Shown: piece after piece, positions 33,493 through 46,822 of the stretch
Numbering within the stretch: the first letter of the stretch is position 1
Layout of the letters: each line of letters opens with the position of its first letter
Notes under the pieces: generated by a model
What the model was told of the DNA's origin: nothing
What the model saw: only the letters and a program-made list of their open reading frames with translations
Databases searched by the model: none
Program-made: the position numbers and the translations under genes
From: Ziziphus jujuba
Lineage: Eukaryota > Streptophyta > Magnoliopsida > Rosales > Rhamnaceae
Direction: 5' to 3'
Assembly (NCBI RefSeq): GCF_031755915.1
Contig: NC_083389.1
Coordinates: 2,968,001-3,032,000 of the forward strand
DNA: 64,000 nucleotides

Positions 33493-33598
33493 CTTCCAAG
33501 TATGTTCATAGCCAGAAATGCCAAGTAAGACTTCTATCTCAAGATGTAACATATATACTTTCTTGGAATTCTTTATCTTTGAAGAAACAAGAGCATGC
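33493..33598 (-). pseudogene. GMI1-like exon 2
   Basis: This 106-bp exon completes the split Arg codon and reads HALVSSKIKNSKKVYMLHLE, then IEVLLGISGYEHTWK. The acceptor is CCTATCCTAG and the donor is GTAGTT. The frame is consistent with the neighbouring exons. Confidence 0.65.
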
Positions 33599-33690
33599 CT
33601 AGGATAGGGAAGTGAAATGAAAAAAGGTTAAACTAAACATTTAGGAATATTCAATCATAATGAGGACACAAATTAAGGTGCAACTCATAC

Positions 33691-33746
33691 CTTTCTAAAT
33701 GCATATATGCAATAGGTCCTCCATATCCAAACATGCCAAAAAAGGG
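33691..33746 (-). pseudogene. GMI1-like exon 1 of the visible series
   Basis: This 56-bp exon reads PFFGMFGYGGPIAYMHLE plus two bases of Arg. The acceptor is TTATGCAG and the donor is AAAG followed by GTATGAG. The sequence to its right (33747 on) is AT-rich and shows no further exon. Confidence 0.65.
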
Positions 33747-35429
33747 CTGCATAACCAAGATAAAAAATAAAAAATGTAAATATAAATGAAAAAATAACAA
33801 ATGTAATTTTTTCAAAATTTTAAATTATTTTTTATTTCTGAAAAATAATTATGACATAGCATGATGTCAAACTAATATCATCACCATTAATTTTAACACC
33901 ACCATTATAAAGTGAATCAATTTGTAATGGTTTTGAAAATTCAAAGTTTAAATTACCCTAATCAAAAGTTCAAAGTTGAAATTACACCACTCTTAAACTT
34001 TAGAATACGAAAATGCATTCTACCCATACCCAATATACATCTATATATTGGTCATATTGAGGCAAGAAATCAAGCGATAACTTCTGTGGTTATGTGCAAG
34101 TGAGAATCAAGCGATCAATCTCTACTCATGGGAGAGAGAATTTTGACATTCCTTTTGCATATTATACATTACTTAGTCCTACTACTATATTTTATCTTTT
34201 GTAAGCTCTACAAATAGAGCCCGTTAGTGTTTGTATGATCATTGATCAAGGACTCTTTGAGTAGAAATGAAAATATTTTCATTTCTTATTCTCTTCTATT
34301 TTGTTTTCCTTTTCTAAAAGCTTCTTCAACTTTCTCTCATAGTTGGAAAAATACGGAATGGAAAAAAAACATAAGTAGTACGTACATGTATAAATCATTT
34401 AATTTATTTTAAAATATGGAGAAAAATTTAGCAGAAGAATATGTAAGTGGGAACTTTATAAAATTTATATATACGTATAATATTTATTATAAATTAAAAA
34501 ATACATTTACTATACATTAAAATTATTTATTTTTAATATAAAATGATAAAAATATAACCATTAGATAATAATAGTTAATATATTAAAAAATAAAAAATAG
34601 CAAATATGAACAGGAATAAAAGACTAAAATAAAAATCTCTTTTATACACATTTTTTTATGTTGTCGTAAAAGAGAAAAAATAATAATTGAAGCTATTTAG
34701 TTTTTAAACAATTAATGGTTTTTTTTTTTCATTTATGCAGTATGTTTTATACACGTTTTAAATTGTAATGATTACAAACTTCAAAGATCCAAATGAAAGA
34801 AATCCTAAATTTATGATGAATTAATTTGACAATCATTGGCTATATTGCATGCATACGTGACATACATAACAAGAATTAGTTCTTGCCAAAAAAAAAAATT
34901 AAATAAATATAATTAGTTCTGAAAATATTTGAAGATAAAAGGATAATATAATTTGATAAATATTTTGTTTGTAAAAAATAGCAAATTTATGAGAAAATTA
35001 ACATAAAGTTACAATATAATAACCTGTAACGACATTATTCCACACCATACATACATACATGTCAATTATGACTGCATCAGCTAGGTAGCCATCTCCAATA
35101 GGTATGTGAATTATTATCTATATGTGATATAAAGGTTGGAAAAGCTTCTATTCTATGTGGCATAAATATTTACTTAATAGTCATTCAGCCTAAAAATTAT
35201 TCTTCAATTGTTTTTATCTAAATCTCAATTAATTGATGATATGTTTATATATTTTTCTCCTTAGAAAATTAGTAATAATTAATAACAATTTATTTATCTA
35301 TTTTGTCCTTTTGAAAAATATTCTGATAAAAAATGTTTTGATGAATCACACTATCTAAAAAAAACTCTTGCTAGTCTTTGTTATATGATGACATGGATAT
35401 ACGTTCACATGGCTTTAGGAGATGCACAT
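33747..35429. other. AT-rich stretch without genes
   Basis: I see no supportable coding sequence. Around 34120-34330 the text (TTGTAAGCTCTACAAATAGAGCCC and a following TTTTCATTTCTTATTCTC-like stretch) looks like the transcribed end of an old copia-type LTR, but no partner or internal region is visible. The rest is low-complexity A/T. Confidence 0.5.
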
Positions 35430-35771
35430 CTAGCTTATCATCCCCTTCAAACTGGCGAGTGGAAGGTTGCGAACTCCCAATTTGCTGTGAAAATAAACAA
35501 GTTGAAAACAACTAAGGGGTTTTGTGAATAAATCTACAACTTGGTGAGTAGATGGTAAGTATTGTGTGTTTGTATCTCCAAATGTAACTTTCTCCCGAAT
35601 AAAATGATAGTCTAGTTGGATGTGTTTTGTTCTATTATGAAAAACTAGATTAATGGTGAGATAAAGAGCACTAGTGTTGTCACAGTATAGTTTGATCGAT
35701 TTAACATAAGTGATTCCTATCTCTTGTAGCAAGTATGATATCCAAGCGAGTTCAGCTGCAGTAGAAGCCAT
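35430..35771 (-). pseudogene. Copia RNase H C-terminal fossil
   Basis: This 113-codon minus-strand open piece reads MASTAAELAWISYLLQEIGI, YCDNTSALYLTINLVFHNRT, KHIQLDYHFIREKV and HQVVDLFTKPLS. It is the C-terminal half of a copia RNase H, with the CDN motif present and the usual DxFTKPL end. It is not from elements F or G, whose sequence here differs (for example HIPVKYHSLREF). It stops abruptly at 35772 and has no LTR nearby. It marks a third, older copia family. Confidence 0.85.
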
Positions 35772-38107
35772 TGCATCCTAGAGGTGCCTATACTAACAAC
35801 CTACCATCCTACGACTAAGGAAAGGGTGACTAATGCTTAACTCATGCTTATCCCGTAAAATAGCTATCTGCTATCTCTCACCTTAGCTCCAGTAGGATGG
35901 TTAAAATCACATAAATCTAATAATAATCATAAAACATTACTTCCAACCAAACTGCCAAGACCCTCATAGGGTTATCTATCGGAACTCTAGGATGGCATTA
36001 ACTAAAAGAAACCCCATCAAAATTTTTACAGAAAATCCAGCAGCATCTCTCTTGTAAATTACACTCTCCTAAATGTTTCCTCCCTACCTTGCTACAAACT
36101 TTCACAAATTTGTAGGACTTATATAACAATAGCATAGGAATACAAAAATAAGTAATAAATAATACACCAAAATACGTTTACATGTGTCAGGATCCCTTAT
36201 AGAACTTACTGCGTAAACCCCAAGATGGCCTCATCTTTTTCCAAGTTTTCACTTACAACAATATCATATTTTTTTATAGCATTTCATGAATATACCAATA
36301 ACATATATGTAAATAGAAATATAATAATAATAATAATAATGAGAGATAAAGATAACTTGGATCCCAGATCCTAAAACATATAGTCTACCGAAATATATAC
36401 ATATAAATTATATTGTTGGTAACTGATAAATTGTGAGACAACTTGTAATAAACTAAATTACATTTAAGATGCATATATGGAAACAATACTTTAGATTGAA
36501 CAAGTGAGGTATTATGCTAACTCTGATAACATCATGACTAACCATAACCTATGTAAATATTTAAATACATTTTCTTTATATATATATATAAATATGCACA
36601 TAGTCCCTCGAAGAATTTGTATAAACCCATCTTATTTGGTATCTAAAATTGGAGTTTTTCTTGCATTTGGTATTCTAATGAAATTAGACCTTCAACTAAT
36701 TTTCCATGACCATTAGAAGTTTATATGCATCACAAAATACAAACTAATTTTGCATTCTGGGCCAAATTTTACTAGGTATTATCCTAAAGTTTCCCCATTT
36801 TGGTTTATACTCAATACTCAACCAAAATTTAAAAATTTTACACCAAATTAAAGCTAAAAGAATGGGTATTTCATTTGTGAATTTACCTGGCCCATAGATG
36901 GTTGGTGGTGAATGGATTCCTCACTTAAAAGTCACCGCCAAAGTGGGTTTCACTCTACCAGTCATACATGCTTGATTCGAGCTAAAAGGAGGTTAGAATC
37001 ATGTTCAAGAAGTTTGAAAATTGTGGAAGACAGTATCCCCTCGACCTAGAAGTGATCTAAATCCAGCAATTGGATCAAGACATGGCTGTTGAAGTTGGAT
37101 GTTGATTTCAGTGCATCGATGAGCCTCCCAGCATGAGATTTGGTGGAGAGGTTAGGTTTCATGAAGGCAACAAGGTGGTGCAAGCAATGAGGTGGTAAAT
37201 GTGGCCAACGGAGGGTTATTTCCTTGGTGAAAAAAATGGGTCTTATCTGACACCATTCTTTCTCCATTTCTTTTCACAAGCCAAACTGGGATTTAACTCG
37301 ATAAGTAGGGAGTTGTTCAAACAACATGGGGTGTTATTTGAACAACATTAGTTATAGCAAACCCAAATTTAACGCCTGTCAGGGTGTAGTTTGGACAACC
37401 TGGCTGGTCAATCACTAAAATTTTGACACATGGCATGGTTAGAAGACATTTTTAATTTATCTTTTTGTCTTTTTTGAAGAAAAAGCTACCTATGGGACCA
37501 ATACGGCTAAAAAAATCATGAAACTTTACAGACACATAACTTATTATCCATGACTCCAAATAAAGCGTGTTGCTTGTCTATGAATGCTAGAACCCCTTCC
37601 ATAATTCCTTACTAGAACCTGAGGGTGGTCTTGACTTGGGAAAACACCATAAAAAATTCTACAGAAAGTTCAGCAGCATCTTCCCTGAGATATGAATTTT
37701 CCTAAAATTTTCTCTACACAAAAAACACATTTCTAAATATACATTCACTTTATTCCTTCCATTTACTACAACTTTCCATAAATTTTAGCACTCTAATAAA
37801 TGGTAAGCAACAAAATAAATAAATATAGTACCCTAGGTCTATAATTGCCATCAGAATATTCTAAGAATATTTGAAATATAAATATGACAAATAAAAGGTA
37901 AACATTACTAATAAAATAATAACAGTATGAGAGATAGGAAAGACTGCATGATACAACTGAAAGAGCATCGCAGTCGAATAGGTTGCACAGCTCGTACGAT
38001 CAATTTGCTATCTACCTGGACCTAGGAGAACATGTTTCTAAAATAAAGAAAACAAATGAGATGCTAATTATCCAAGTAAATGGTATCATTCTAATATTAA
38101 TAGTATA

Positions 38108-38141
<34 letters not shown>

Positions 38142-38740
38142 GGAATATTAATAAAAAGAAATAAAAGCAATAATAATAATAATAAGATAAGAAAATAAAA
38201 TAAATATTCAAAAAACAGTTTTTCTCTCAAAACCCCTGCTAGTCCACCCGTTTTGAAAAGTTCAGCTATTTAAAAAATATTTTCATAAAAACGGATCATT
38301 TTTATATCCGCATTTGTAAAATATTTTTATAGAAAATAAAATAAGATAAAATAACATTTAAATAAATATCCTAAAAATAATCATATTCACAAATAATTAA
38401 AATGAAATAATAACATAATTAAAATTGCTTAAATTAAATTAAATAAATAAACCAATAAACGATTTAAATCCATGTTGAAACATTTAAAATACATAAAATA
38501 CCATATGTACACCTGATGCACCATATTATATTCTAAATGTTGCCAGGTGGATGTTTGGCGTCCTAAACACCACCTGATAAAAAGGAGGGAGAACAGACAT
38601 ATGCAATCGACCCTTTTACATTCCAAAGGCATCGATATTAATAACCTCCTATCCTACAACTAAGTGGAGAGAGGCTAATGCTCACATCATAAAATACTTA
38701 CCTACTCTTTTTCGTCTTAGATCCCATAGGATTGCTAAAT
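35772..38740. repeat. Decayed dispersed repeats
   Basis: Two diverged pairs of similar text occur. 35805-35910 resembles 38640-38740 (CCTACCATCCTACGACTAAG against CCTCCTATCCTACAACTAAG). 36000-36180 resembles 37636-37830 (TACAGAAAATCCAGCAGCAT against TACAGAAAGTTCAGCAGCAT). They look like fragments of old LTRs. The 37046-37267 minus frame (PIFFTKEITLRWPHLPPHCL) is an isolated open stretch of unknown origin. No gene can be supported. Confidence 0.45.
38107..38141. repeat. (AAT)n microsatellite
   Basis: A run of about eleven AAT units, with further interrupted AAT units to about 38185. Confidence 0.9.
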
Positions 38741-40779
38741 ATACATGCGCCCTAATTAATGATAACAAGAATAGGGAACACTAGTACTATATGATGCATG
38801 TGAGAAGAATTACAAACATACTAACCTTTTAGCAAATCCATTTTATAAACCGTGTCTAAAAATAAATACTAACATGTTTCTCATCAACAGTAAGATTTGT
38901 GAAATAAGATTAATAAATAAATGAACAAAATCTTTAAATAAAATTTATAGATTTCCAAATCTCAAATCGACATTTCAATAACTTGAATTAATTATTTTTA
39001 AACATATTAAATTGTCTGATAAAAATTTACAAATAAACATGAACAAATATATGTGTGTGTATATATAACTATCAAACCAAGAATTTATATAGATTAATAT
39101 ATATAACACAAAAATATTGAAAATATATGACATACCAATAATTTGTGAATCACTCTAGATCTTCCACAGGATCCTTCCTACGATTTACCCGAGTGTCTAA
39201 AGTAATATCAAGAATATAAGTATATTTAAAATACTTTTTTTTATCGGGTAATAAACATACAGTTCACTTAGAAGAAATACACAAACCTTAGTTTGAAATT
39301 ACAACTTATATACCAAAATGAAGCTTAAGGCATGAGGATCGCAAATTTGAACTCACCTCGTGTATTGTATATTGGTACACAAGTTAAAGCTATAACTTCT
39401 AAGAATAAAAAGTCAACTCTGGTATCTATATCGATCAAATGGCCAAATTTAATCAAAAATCAAAACTTTCTACATAAATTTGGTATGGGGCATTACAATG
39501 TACTTGTATTAAAAAGCTTTTCGTAGCAGTATAAAAGTCAAAGCCCAAACTCATATCAATAAAAAGTCAATTCCAAACCCTTCACCCGGTCAACCTGTAT
39601 TAAACTTGGTCAAAATTTTAAAAAATTGGATAAATCACAATACAAACTGTTAGAATCAACACGATCATAATCATAATGGGAATGTATACATTTTGCATAT
39701 ATTCAAAATTCACATAGAATGATGCAAATCAATGTGACGTTAACTTATTAACCATATCGTACCACAATGACCATGCAACGGTTTTATAAGTAGAAGCTTC
39801 TAGTGAAGAATCCCAAGAATTATAATATTTTGTTTGCCCATTCACACTTTTTAATGACCATATTTTTAATAATTTGGTTTAATTGTTCAGGATGAATTTA
39901 AGATATATATTATTACCTTCATGTAAACTCTATTTATTTCCTAGTCAGTTTTTTCTATTTATATGTGAATTGATATTTTATTAAGAAAGATGTTATTCTA
40001 GTACATTTTTATTCATAGTACATACATTTTTTTGTTTTAAAACAATGTGAAATATCAAATTAGTTTGATTCAATTAACCATATATAATTATACTCAAAAG
40101 TTATATATTTGAAACACTAAAACAAAGATAGAAAAGAGAGAAATTACTCTAAATAATTAAAAGAAACACAGTAAGAGACAGAAGAAAATTCTAACATACT
40201 TTCTTGGATACCAATCATAGCACCTCATGGCACCTCACATGAATGCACTCCATTGCTCCTCTAACACTCAATAATTTAATGGCATGTGTATTAATTTTTT
40301 TTTTCCATGTTGCTGATGTCATGCACCATGACGTCAAATACAAATTCGAAATTAAGTTGCTCATAATAAACATAAGAGAAGTACCAAAGAGTACGCAGTG
40401 CTCTACAGTAAATTTTTTCTTTCATTTTAATTAATCTTAGTATAATAGTTTATTAGCTAATTTCTTGATGCAACTATCTCGATAACCTCTGCAAGGTAAT
40501 TAAATTATTTAACCATGTAACAATCACTTCGAAAAGTACTGTATCTAATTTTAGATATGAAAACAAACAAATATATCAAAAGATGAAATATATCTTATGT
40601 ACAGGTTTTTATAATTGGTTCTTTATGAACAAAGAGGTATAGATCATTTTTTTTTTTGTTGAATAATAAAGATGTATAATTTATAGTTGCTAAATCGAGA
40701 TACATATGTATATAATTGATATCCCTAGAAGAAAAACAATAATAGGTGAAGCAATTAATTCGTTGTGTCAAATAAAAGC
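38741..40779. other. AT-rich stretch without genes
   Basis: I see no open frame longer than about 65 codons and no recognisable element, only A/T-rich sequence with short TATATA runs near 39055-39110. Confidence 0.6.
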
Positions 40780-41420
40780 TGATGCTTAACAAAGCGTCGC
40801 CTAATATGGTGTCGTTAAAATTATTAAAACAAAGCTAACACTTTACAGAGCATCTCCTGGTTATGAATCTAATGACTCTTTTTTATTAAAAAAGCGCCAT
40901 ATGATTATTTATCTAGCCATGTCTTTTTTAAGAAAAGCATCTCCTGATTATGTATCTAGCGATGCTTTTGCCTGATTTGGTATATAGCAATGATTTTTCT
41001 TAAAAAAGCTTCGTCTGATTTAGTATCTAACAATGCTTTTTCTTTCGAAAAGCATCACCATATTTTGGTATTTAATAACTCTTTTTCTTAAGAAAAGAGT
41101 TGCCTTATTTAATATCTAGCAACGCTTTTTTTAAAAAAAGCATCGCCTAATATTATATATAGTTGCTTTTTAAAAAAGCATCGCCTGTTATTATATATGG
41201 CGATGCTTTTTTAAATAAGTGTAACCTATTCTCCCACATCTAGGAACGCTTTTGAAAAAACGTATCCTATTTCAACATCTAGCCAACACATTTTATCAAA
41301 AAAGTGTCGTGTATTTCCTTATCTAGAGCATCGCCCGTTCTCATATCTAGCAAAGCTTTTGGCATGTATTTAGCAATGCTTTTCCTTCTATTATAGAGTG
41401 ACTTTTTTTTTAAAAACATC
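40780..41420. repeat. Subterminal repeat block, left
   Basis: About a dozen short units alternate between forms like AAAAGCATCGCC and forms like ATCTAGCGATGCTTTT, often as hairpins with an A/T-rich loop. This matches subterminal binding-site arrays of plant CACTA elements. Confidence 0.65.
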
Positions 41421-41639
41421 GTCTTTCTTTTTTAATTTGAATTTTCTTTTAATTTTGCCCAATTAGAATTGTTTAATAGCTTGCTTCGTGTAAAATAATT
41501 AATACGCAACAAAATTCAAATAAATATTTGCATAATAAACACTTATTTTAAATAAATTAAATATTAATTCATAAAATAATTTTGCTATTTGATCAACTAT
41601 TTTATATAGTTATGTACAAATAAAAGCAATTAAACTATT

Positions 41640-44280
41640 ATATTCATTGAGATGAAAGGTTTAAGATCATAATCGATGCCCATTCAGCTCTAAATTGGTG
41701 GACGTCATCTTGTGACCAAGTTATACCCTCATACTGCATATGAAAAAATTATGTTTAAAAATTATTAAAATATATACAAAGTAAATAAATATTAATTAGT
41801 ATAAAGTAAATAATTATCATCATGATATAATAACCACATTTGGTAAGTAACTTACTCATCGAGCAAGATCTAAAATCTTTATTAATACGATTTTTTAATG
41901 AAGCATAAAACCATACTACTGCTCAGTAAAAATCAACAACACCTAACATCTAATGATTACTAAAAATACCCATAAATTATTAGTTAATATGTCATTTGAT
42001 TAAATTAATTATGTAACAGAATATATTATAACTTAACACAACATACCTTGCATAGTATGGAAATAACCATAGATGACATTGTCTTGCATGTTGTCATCTA
42101 CTAAATATATTAATCATTCTTTCATAAGGATTTGCATGACCAATTGGTGCAATGATAGTGGGATAAATAAAACAATAGTTCTCTTCAGCTTGTGTATCCA
42201 TCAGTCCATTATTTAAGTACCTGCATAATCAAATTAGAAGTAAATATATTTTTTTATAATAATAATTATAATTAATTGAATTGAATAGTTAGAAATAAAC
42301 ACATTTAAATTTAAGTTGCCTTTTGAAAAACAAAATGCACTCGTAAAATAATTTATGCATGTAATAAGACTCAGTTATATCATTCTTTGATATGCATAAA
42401 TCTTGTTTATATCCCACGGTTCCTTCAATCATGTGAAATGTCCATAAATGATCGCTTTCGACATCCTCGATTCGATGTAACAACTCGCAGATTGGTGAGG
42501 TAACTATTGATCAGGCATCACACATCACCACATTTATCATCCTCAACATGTTTTTCTTCAAACTTGCCTACAAGTATCAACCAATAAAATGCTAGTATAA
42601 CAAGAAAAAAAATTATTATTCACACATGCATATAAATTATCATATAGTACAACAAGATGTCTAGACCATGCAATAAATGCCTCTTCTACATCACTAACAC
42701 ATCCAATATCATATGATGATATGGGTAAAGGGGCAAATTCGATCATCTAGCATAACATCATGGCACACATCCGATGGGATAGAAGGAACCAAAGTACCAC
42801 ATACTACTATATTTTCAGCACTGTCTTGTGCAATATTGCATTTAACATCCTGCATTAGAAACAAAGTTAGAATAACTAATTAATATAGAAATATATATAT
42901 ATTTATATACTTCTCATAGCAATAATAATAACAAAATCAAACATAAACATAAAAAAAAAAAAAGAATAAAAATATTAGTATTTGGACATATATATTAATG
43001 TTAAATATAAATTTGAAATTTTTTTTTCTTTTATAATACCTTTGAAGATGTCAAAGGTGATGGATACATAGGAGGAGCATCAAGCTTAGCAGTAGATGAG
43101 GGCCTTAGATCGGCAACATCGTTGTCATGTACTGCATAGTCTCCATGTGGTGACCAAGTATGAGTACAAGAGTGCAATACCTTTCCATGCGTAGATTGTT
43201 GTCTTGGTGTATGAGGCTGAGACTGTAGGTTAATACCACATGCAGATACTAACTTACTATTTTGAATGTTGCCTTTTTTTTTTAATGATCCCCAAAAGAC
43301 CACTAACAACGAGTTTTAGCTTGGTAATTCTCTCACTCTTCTCGGACTTATCCTTTTTTTGTGAACTTTGCTTAGGTGTGTGAAAAAAATTAGTCATTGT
43401 ATAACCTTTGCCTCTACCCCTAAGCTAATCTTCATACTCATCGATCCCCAAAGCTTATGCAAGTATATCATATGAGGTGAAGACTCAATTTCTCCTTCCT
43501 TTGCCTTCTTCCTTAGGATATTCTACAATGTATATTAAATGATTAAATAATTAGAAAATTACAATATTTAACTAAATATTAATATATTATGCATGGCAAC
43601 AATAATAATAAATTTAAGCATAATTAAGTGAATGAATAAAAATATAAAATTGAAAACTAAACAAAAATATCTATATTTCAGTCATAACAATATATAGTGG
43701 TAAAAAATAATTAATTATGCTTACATTATATATTAAATGATTACATGAATATTTAATTACAATATTGAACTAAAAATTAATATATTTTTCATGGCAACAA
43801 CAATAATAAAATTAATCAAAATTATGTAAATGAATAAAAATATCAAGTTAAAAAACTAAACAAAAATATCCATATTTCAATCATAAATATATATAAACTA
43901 TAAAATTAATCATATTTGATTAAAGGTAATAGTTAAACATTACAATTATACATTTTTATGTAAATAAAAATATTCACAATTTTTTTCCCACTAAAATTTC
44001 CGTTTCTTCATTTTCATATTTTTCATATTTCCCCATTCGTGTCCATGTCCATAGATCCTCACGTTCTATGTATTCTTAGATGCCTCTTTCAATTTGCTGC
44101 AAAAGTTACATGTAAATATTAATATTACCATATGATTAAAATAAAAAAATTCATATGTAGTTAAATGGAAGTAAAAATAGCAAACATACCATAGTTTTTT
44201 CCAATCTTGCATATCCCAACACACCCATTCTATGGGGATGCCTATTTGACTTTCTTCTTTCAGATTGTTGCTCACTTAGT
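41640..44280 (-). pseudogene. Ptta/En/Spm-type transposase remnant, possible Ulp1-like tail
   Basis: Minus-strand exon-like pieces in order are as follows. About 44190-44275 gives LSEQQSERRKSNRHPHRMGV, then LGYARLEKT, matching the NxxxYPHRxGxxGY motif of plant transposase_24 proteins. About 44040-44070 gives IEREDLWTWTRMGKYE. About 43330-43470 gives ALGIDEYED and LRGRGKGYTMTNFFHTP, the usual ALGxxEHxGRVRGVG region. About 42640-42746 gives SDVEEAFIAWSRHLVVL, like the C-terminal GxFVxWPKHLV motif. Further down, 42120-42200 (GLMDTQAEENYCF, PIGHANPYERM) and 41650-41720 (ITWSQDDVHQFRAEWA) may be an Ulp1-like tail. Stops occur in most pieces. Confidence 0.6.
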
Positions 44281-45639
44281 TTCTGCAAAATTATAAACAC
44301 ATATACATATTAGAAAATTAAATAATTAAGTATATTTTTGAGTAATTAATGACAAAATAATTATATAAGTACTTAACTTTTGTGCATTTGATAAATACTT
44401 ATAAATATATATTGAACTCTTCTGTTAATCTCTGTTTTAAAAATTCATTCAACATCTCTAGGACTATGAATTGATACATTTCGGGTGGATGCTTAAATAC
44501 TTCGGGTGTCTCAAAATATGGTCGACCTCATTACTTGATGATAATCTATCATCATCATTATATGGGAAGGCGTGTTGATCAAACGGGTCCATAAATCTAC
44601 ATCAAAAGAATAAGAACGATCAAGGCTTCCAAATGAATTCTAAAACAAAGAAAAGCTTTCTTATTTAATAAATCTACTCAAAATAATTACTAATTTATAC
44701 TTTAACATGGATATATGTATCTCATGTACGGTTCCACCTCATGGACATTCGATAGTACACATATATGGACTTGCTCCTAAAGCTGTTGATTAAATGATTG
44801 GGTCTTTCCACCCTTAACAGGGGCACCAACATCATCCTCACCATTTAGTTTTTGATACCTACCAATGATGTTTCCAATTACATCTAATCATCTTTGATAT
44901 TCACTACAAAACTTAATCACTTCCTCACAAATATAACTCCCAGCAATATAACTTTCTGGGCGATTTTTGTTCTGAATATAACTTTTCAAATTTCCTGTGC
45001 ATATTATAACAACTATAGCTTTAATTTAAAATTATAAGCATATAATAAAAATATACAAAATGAATATTTTTATCCAATTCAGACTCATATAATAATTCAA
45101 TTTCATATTATCAACCAATAAAATAAAATTAAGGGTACATTTTTCAATATGCCAAATCCGACACTATCCCAGTAACCAAACCCAAACACAACATGAGGCC
45201 AAGTTGATCACCCAATGGAGCAAACTTCGGTTGCTGTGCTAACCCAAACCACTGCACAAAGAGTGACCAAAATCAAAATGAAAACCCAAGCCCAATGCAA
45301 AACCAAGAACAAAACTTTAATTATAAGCAAAATCGTAACAAAAACCCCAATCCCAAGAAAAATCACAAACAAAATATCAACCCCAAAAATATTTGGAAAA
45401 ACCTCCAGTTAAATTTGGAAAAAAACCCACGACCTAAGTTTTTTCCACCTATAACCCGTGCAACATAGCAATACAGCAAGCAGTAACCTACCAATCCAGC
45501 AAAACAGCAACCCAGCAAACCAACAACAAACACACCAAGAAACCTAGCAGTGACAGTAACCCAACAAAGAAAAAAAAATAAAACAAAACAAAAGAAAAAC
45601 AAAAAAACAAAACATGTCTAAAAAATATAACTCACCAGT
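44281..45639. other. CACTA-like interior without a clear gene
   Basis: The stretch up to about 45170 is AT-rich with short broken frames. From 45175 to 45600 the plus strand is rich in AACCCA- and CAAAAC-like text, giving compositional open frames on both strands that resemble no protein. Confidence 0.5.
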
Positions 45640-46814
45640 TGATATGAACCTAAGTCGACCTGCTCTTAAACCCATATTATATTAGCTCGGATCAAAATTA
45701 AGTTCAGATTCTAATGGCCACCTTGACCCCTAATCAATCTGTGATTAAAAATCTTGGTATATGTCGAAGATGCCACAATAGGTTCTAGATTGTCCTCTTG
45801 ATAAGTCAAACTAAAACACTCACTCTCTATTTCGTGTTCTAGGTGTTCTAAAGAGAGCAAAGAGAAATCGTTTTCATAGTAATTTTTCTAAATGAATAAT
45901 GTAGTGTCATTTATTGAGAAATAAGCCTTTAAATAAGCTAAAGTGACAAAATCAAAACCCTAAAACAATAGGTAAAAACTGTCCAATAAAACTTAACAAA
46001 AGGTGTGGCTAAATTTTACATGTCTTTTCTAATCTAATTTGTATTAATTAATTTCTTAACTTTTAAAGAGGAATTAATTAATTTACAATCACAAATATTA
46101 AAATTCAACCTTCCTAAATTAATTTTTCCAACAAATAAAAGACTATTTCCTAAAACAAAAGTCAAATTTCATATTTGGAAAATAGTTGATTAATTTTCCA
46201 AAAAAGCTATACTTGTCCAATCTCCTGCTAATTTAGGCTCCAAATCTGATAGGACTAGTTTTCCAAATAAACTGTACATGTCAAATCTCCAACTAATTTA
46301 GGCTCCAAATCTGATTCAACATGCCATGTAAGATGCCTTGTACGATTAGAACTGGTCCCCACATGTTGCCATTGATTGAAATTATCAAAGCTTGCTTGGA
46401 ATGCAAGTGAGCTCCTTCCTAACACCAAACTAGCTAAATCCAGACAATGTGGAAGCTTGGACGCTAATGACATACTTGGGCGCCCTTACTCTGCCCTGAT
46501 ATGATTTCATGGCCTCTTAGTGAGGTCAAACACATTCATAGCTAACAAACTCGCCCTTTACTGCTCAGAGTCCTCAAATGCACCAAAACAGGTTCGCGGG
46601 TCCATTTATGCCTTCACAAATTGGATGCTCAGCACAAGCTTAGAATCTTCTAATAGTAATATGCCCTTTTAAGATTTAATTACATTTTGTATGAAGCTAA
46701 CAAGAATTTTCTTAAACCTCTTAGCTTGAGCCTTAGTAATTGGCCTGGTCTTCAGTTGCATAGGATCAACACCCAGCAAGTAGTTGATTGTACGGTACAG
46801 GCGGGTTCTCATCA
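45640..46814 (-). repeat. Element C 3' LTR (left)
   Basis: The 1175-bp sequence starts TGATATGAACCTAAGTCG and ends GGGTTCTCATCA, with the purine-rich AGGAGGGGAA (minus) adjacent at 46815-46824. Its interior differs from the A, E and D/B LTRs but both ends are related. Confidence 0.85.
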
Positions 46815-46822
46815 TTCCCCTC

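Larger units (their letters stand above)
20598..33746 (-). pseudogene. GMI1/SMCHD1-like gene fragment, intron filled by transposons
   Basis: Six minus-strand exons can be read: 33691-33746, 33493-33598, 33278-33370, 21806-21892, 20927-21037 and 20598-20771 (stop). All introns have GT donors and AG acceptors and the frame stays open throughout. The first four give GMFGYGGPIAYMHLER, VSSKIKNSKKVYMLHLE, DTPHGSFTKVEIFEP and LDISQLQCRLKDIEFPYIQ. From memory these closely resemble the GHKL-ATPase side of plant GMI1, an SMCHD1-like protein linked to DNA repair and recombination. I do not recognise the last two exons. The upstream exons with the nucleotide-binding motifs are not seen to the right of 33746, so this is probably a 5'-truncated fragment. 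Copia element F with gypsy E inside enlarges one intron to 11385 bp. Confidence 0.65.

Noticed and set aside
37046..37267. A 73-codon minus-strand frame as a host gene
   Set aside because: It is isolated, has no splice-linked neighbours and no domain I recognise, and lies among decayed repeats.
45215..45602. Open frames on both strands near 45.2-45.6 kb
   Set aside because: They arise from CAAAAC- and AACCCA-rich sequence; the translations are Lys/Thr-rich or Phe/Leu-rich without any recognisable domain.
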